A DNA stretch of 33,037 nt from Desulfovirgula sp. (lineage in GTDB: Bacteria; Bacillota; Desulfotomaculia; Desulfotomaculales; Nap2-2B), in the NCBI GenBank assembly GCA_020725585.1, contig DYES01000044.1, positions 1 to 33,037 on the forward strand. Reading direction: 5' to 3'. Positions 30,375-33,037 of the stretch are shown piece by piece. The notes under the pieces are model-generated. The model was not told where the DNA came from. It did not search any database and was given only the letters and a program-made list of their open reading frames with translations. Every line of letters starts with the position of its first letter. The first letter of the stretch is position 1. The translations under genes and the position numbers were made by a program.

Positions 30375-31764
30375 TCAAAATGGCGGGCGGAGGAACTGGT
30401 AGCGGTCTGCCAGCTCCTTTAAACAGGTACCGCCTGATGCCAGGAAGACTTCGGCAATGTCCTCCACCAGTTTTTTAAACACGGTGTAATCCTCTTTGTC
30501 CACTGCTTCAAACCCGTGGACAAAAGGCTGAAATTGCGCTTTTCGATCAAGCCGTTCAAGCGGGGCAGGTTGATGCCCCTGGCCAGGGGGTCGTCAATTG
30601 CCTTTAAGAGCAGGTAACCGTTAAACAAGGATATCTGGCCCGGGAGGGTCGTCTCTGACGGTTGTTTTCTCAAGATTTTCACCCGTATGGTTCCAAATTT
30701 CTCCTGTAATTCTTCCCTGGTGGCCGGTCTTCTTCCCTGCCGGGCGCAGGTTGAATTTTCCCCCTGCTGCGGCCCTTCCAACGGAACCCCCACCAGGCAG
30801 TAATAATCCGGTTCGGCCGTATCCATCCCGTAAGCCGCCAGGGCGGCCTGCTCTATCATCTCCAGGAGGCGGTATAGCAGCAGGGCAGCCATATCCAGCT
30901 TATTTTGCTCCTCCCGACGCAGGGCATTGCAATAGATGGTGGCCATCAAAATCTGAATAAATTCCCTGTCCTGTAAAAGTTTCACTATTCTGCCCGTTTC
31001 CTGTGGGCCAGATATTCGGGCTTTGACGAAGCCGGTTCTATTGCTTAAGAGCACCAGGGCCTGATGCTGCTGTACAAGCTGTGGGAACCGGTCCTGCAGG
31101 ACAAAATTCCTTTGTATCTTGCTGTACTGCCCTGAACCATACTTATTACCTGTTCCAGGGCTTCAGCGGCAGCCGGGAAATTGATATTGTCCCACGCCTT
31201 ATAAGCCCGGGCCAGGTGGCCCAAAACCTGGTACCGGCGGGGATCGGGCACTGCCTGGGCCAGTTCCCCAAAGATACGGCCTGCCCCGGCGTAGTCATGC
31301 TTGGTCATCAACTCCAGGGCTTTTTCCTCCTCCAGATCGCCAAACACCTGGTAGGGATTGGGAATGAATTCCAGGCGCTCGGAACCGGGATATGGACAGC
31401 ACAGGTCGCCCCGGTAGTTGGAGCTGGTAATGTAAATCAGTTCGGCGCCAATAAGGCCCTCTGCCATGGCCGAACCACCGGACATGGCCTTGGTGCCGCC
31501 GGTAAAGTCCAGGGCAACGCTGGCCGGCCGCCCCCATCGATGATAGATGTCCTTTATGGTCTGGTAAATCTGCAGGGGTTGTCCTTGTCCACTTCGGTAA
31601 AGTCATACTGGCTGGGTTTCAGACCGGTTAATTCCACCACCACGTCCAGATGGCGCCTTGATCTTTCCGTGACGAGGAAAAACATCCCGCTCCTCCTCAC
31701 TGCCCCTGGGCATTTTTTCCCACCGGGCGGCCAGATCTGCAAGCTGGTCTTCTTTGGATAACAT
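30375..31764 (-). pseudogene. degraded CRISPR-associated Cas02710-type CARF protein gene
   Basis: Fragments in several frames: MLSKEDQLADLAARWEKMPRGSEEERDVF / FLVTERSRRHLDVVVELTGLKPSQYDFTEVDKDNP / IYQTIKDIYHRWGRPASVALDFTGGTKAMSGGSAMAEGLIGAELIYITSSNYRGD... / LPGQISLFNGYLLLKAIDD...LNGLIEKRNFSL / HGFEAVDKEDYTVFKKLVEDIAEVFLASGG...*. DFTGGTKAM is a CARF-type motif. Confidence 0.8.
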
Positions 31765-31774
31765 CAGGATCTTC

Positions 31775-31810
31775 CTTTCTTTTGTTATATTTCTTTCTTT
31801 TGTTATATTT
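31775..31810. repeat. perfect 18-bp tandem duplication
   Basis: CTTTCTTTTGTTATATTT-type unit at 31775-31792 and 31793-31810, immediately upstream of the Cas02710-like pseudogene start. Confidence 0.9.
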
Positions 31811-31884
31811 TCGTTCATTTGGCAAAAAACGCAAAAATCAACTTTTCAATCAACTGCCGCCCGAAGCCGGTCCGGCCCCGCATT

Positions 31885-32057
31885 TCAGAGATCGCACAGG
31901 TACCGGGCACGGTAAAGCAGAACCTGTGTTTTACCCGAACCGGGTGGTCTGAAAAATAACCCGGTGCTTCCGGAAATCCAGTTCTATGGCCCGGATCTGT
32001 TCCAGAGTTAATTCTGCCTGGGAAACCAGCAGGTGCCTATGCTCATGCTCCCCCCAT
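31885..32057 (-). pseudogene. remnant of P-loop (UvrD-like?) helicase N-terminus
   Basis: MPWGEHEHRHLLVSQAELTLEQIRAIELDFRKHRVIF then +/-1 shift to RPPGSGKTQVLLYRARYLCDL*; Walker A PPGSGKT split by frameshift. Confidence 0.65.
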
Positions 32058-32216
32058 GGCATTTAAGAAACCGCGTACAAATTGTTATACCGCAGATTAT
32101 CTGCGTCTAAAATTATAGTTTTTTAATCAAATTATCTTATTGCTTTTTCCTTTTTCGGGTAAAATAACGTGATGCTTTTTTGTGACGGTATTTTATTTTT
32201 AAGGAGGTGACACCGG

Positions 32217-32681
32217 ATGGCCGCTGAGATTGCAGATACCCTCAGTCCTGTGGAGAGGAGGCGCAGCATAGTGAACAGGGTGCAAGAAAACCCTATCCAT
32301 CCCGAAGATTGGACTTTCAAGGACAGCGTAGCGGCAACCTTCCAGTACGAAATCGACATAATTGATTCAGTTGTATCCTTCCATAATGAGGACGTTTTCC
32401 GCATCGTCCTTACCGACCCGAAGAACTTGAATTTCGGTATGGGCGACGAAGAGGAACTGGTTACTGCTTACTTTATGCTCTGTCATTTGAAGGCCCGATT
32501 AGAAATCTTGAACGCCGCGCTGCCTCTCGTAGACGATGAAGCTACCCGAGGTGCTACCGCTGAAGAGATTAGCTCTTGGAGCCAACTCGTAACCTTGTTA
32601 TTAGCAAGGGTCACAAAAAAAATTGTTGAGGCCGGCCCAGAAAAAACACCCGCTGTAACTGAGTTCGAAATACAGCAGTAA
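32217..32681 (+). CDS. hypothetical acidic, probably helical protein (154 aa)
   Basis: AAGGAGGTGACACCGG ATG start context; intact ORF; a degenerate paralogue lies immediately downstream. Confidence 0.75.
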   Translation: MAAEIADTLSPVERRRSIVNRVQENPIHPEDWTFKDSVAATFQYEIDIIDSVVSFHNEDVFRIVLTDPKNLNFGMGDEEELVTAYFMLCHLKARLEILNAALPLVDDEATRGATAEEISSWSQLVTLLLARVTKKIVEAGPEKTPAVTEFEIQQ

Positions 32682-32786
32682 ATTCAGCGCCTGTGCACAT
32701 TGCGCTATACAGGAGAGTTACAGGGTAGCTGGTTTGACGGGAGTGGCAAATAACAGTATTCAGCGCTCAAAAACGGAGGTGAGATT

Positions 32787-32921
32787 ATGGCCACCGAGAT
32801 TGGGAAAACCCTTAGCCCTGTGGAAAGGAAGCACTGTATTTATGGAAAAAGCGTAGGAGGCGGAGCGGCCAATAGAGGAAGTCATGATGTTTTCCGTCCT
32901 CCTCGTATAAAATTAAATTAG
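32787..32921 (+). pseudogene. truncated/degenerate paralogue of the 154-aa ORF
   Basis: ACGGAGGTGAGATT ATG; MATEIGKTLSPVERKHCIYGKSVGGGAANRGSHDVFRPPRIKLN* versus MAAEIADTLSPVERRRSIVNR...HNEDVFRIVLTD; missing from ORF track due to length. Confidence 0.7.
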
Positions 32922-32988
32922 CCTAGATTGAGAGCTGCTAAGCCTTATAGATTGTGAGGTTTGCGGCCTCTCAAAAAAGTTTCAAATT

Positions 32989-33001
32989 TGTTCTTTGGCA
33001 A
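32989..33001 (+). promoter_or_regulatory. boxA-like antitermination element
   Basis: TGTTCTTTGGCAA resembles boxA (TGYTCTTTRAMAA-like), at the window edge after a GAGG-TTTGCGG-CCTC hairpin. Confidence 0.35.
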
Positions 33002-33037
33002 TCTTTACAACTCATGGTTTTTCCAGCATAATGCTTA

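Noticed and set aside
30419-31485. Calling 30419-31054 and 31045-31485 as two separate genes
   Set aside because: Their sequences join as consecutive parts of one Cas02710-like protein; treated as one pseudogene.
32091-32105. CGCAGATTATCTGCG perfect palindrome
   Set aside because: Short 6-bp arms with 3-nt loop and no T-tract; possible operator but too weak alone.

Overview
Window from a Gram-positive (Firmicutes, probably Peptococcaceae/Desulfotomaculum-Pelotomaculum-like) chromosome; the lineage is inferred from gene content and protein flavour. About 1-26.1 kb is mostly minus-strand housekeeping: nadB(partial)-nadA; panD-panC-panB plus a DUF2520 Rossmann protein; folK; tsaD; sirtuin; HAD 5'-nucleotidase; a small unknown protein; acuA (+); a TetR regulator; rpsU (missed by the ORF track); HIT protein; mtaB; rsmE; dnaJ-dnaK-grpE; a group II/III (thermosome-like) chaperonin; hrcA with a perfect CIRCE; hemW; an orphan acyl-CoA-synthetase C-terminal domain; mutS2; and a U32 peptidase. 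From 26.6 kb there is a plus-strand two-gene unit (SNF2 helicase with a QLSLF motif, plus an uncharacterised coiled-coil/zinc-ribbon partner). It is followed by a decaying accessory region: a frameshifted Cas02710-type CARF gene, a broken P-loop helicase N-terminus, an unknown ORF with a truncated paralogue, and a boxA-like element at the right edge. Most notable: the archaeal-type chaperonin under CIRCE, the SNF2/zinc-ribbon pair, four DnaA boxes between folK and tsaD, an attenuated pan-operon leader with triplicated -10-like repeats, and the AcuA/sirtuin/orphan-ACS-domain set. All calls come from reading the sequence; no database search was run.
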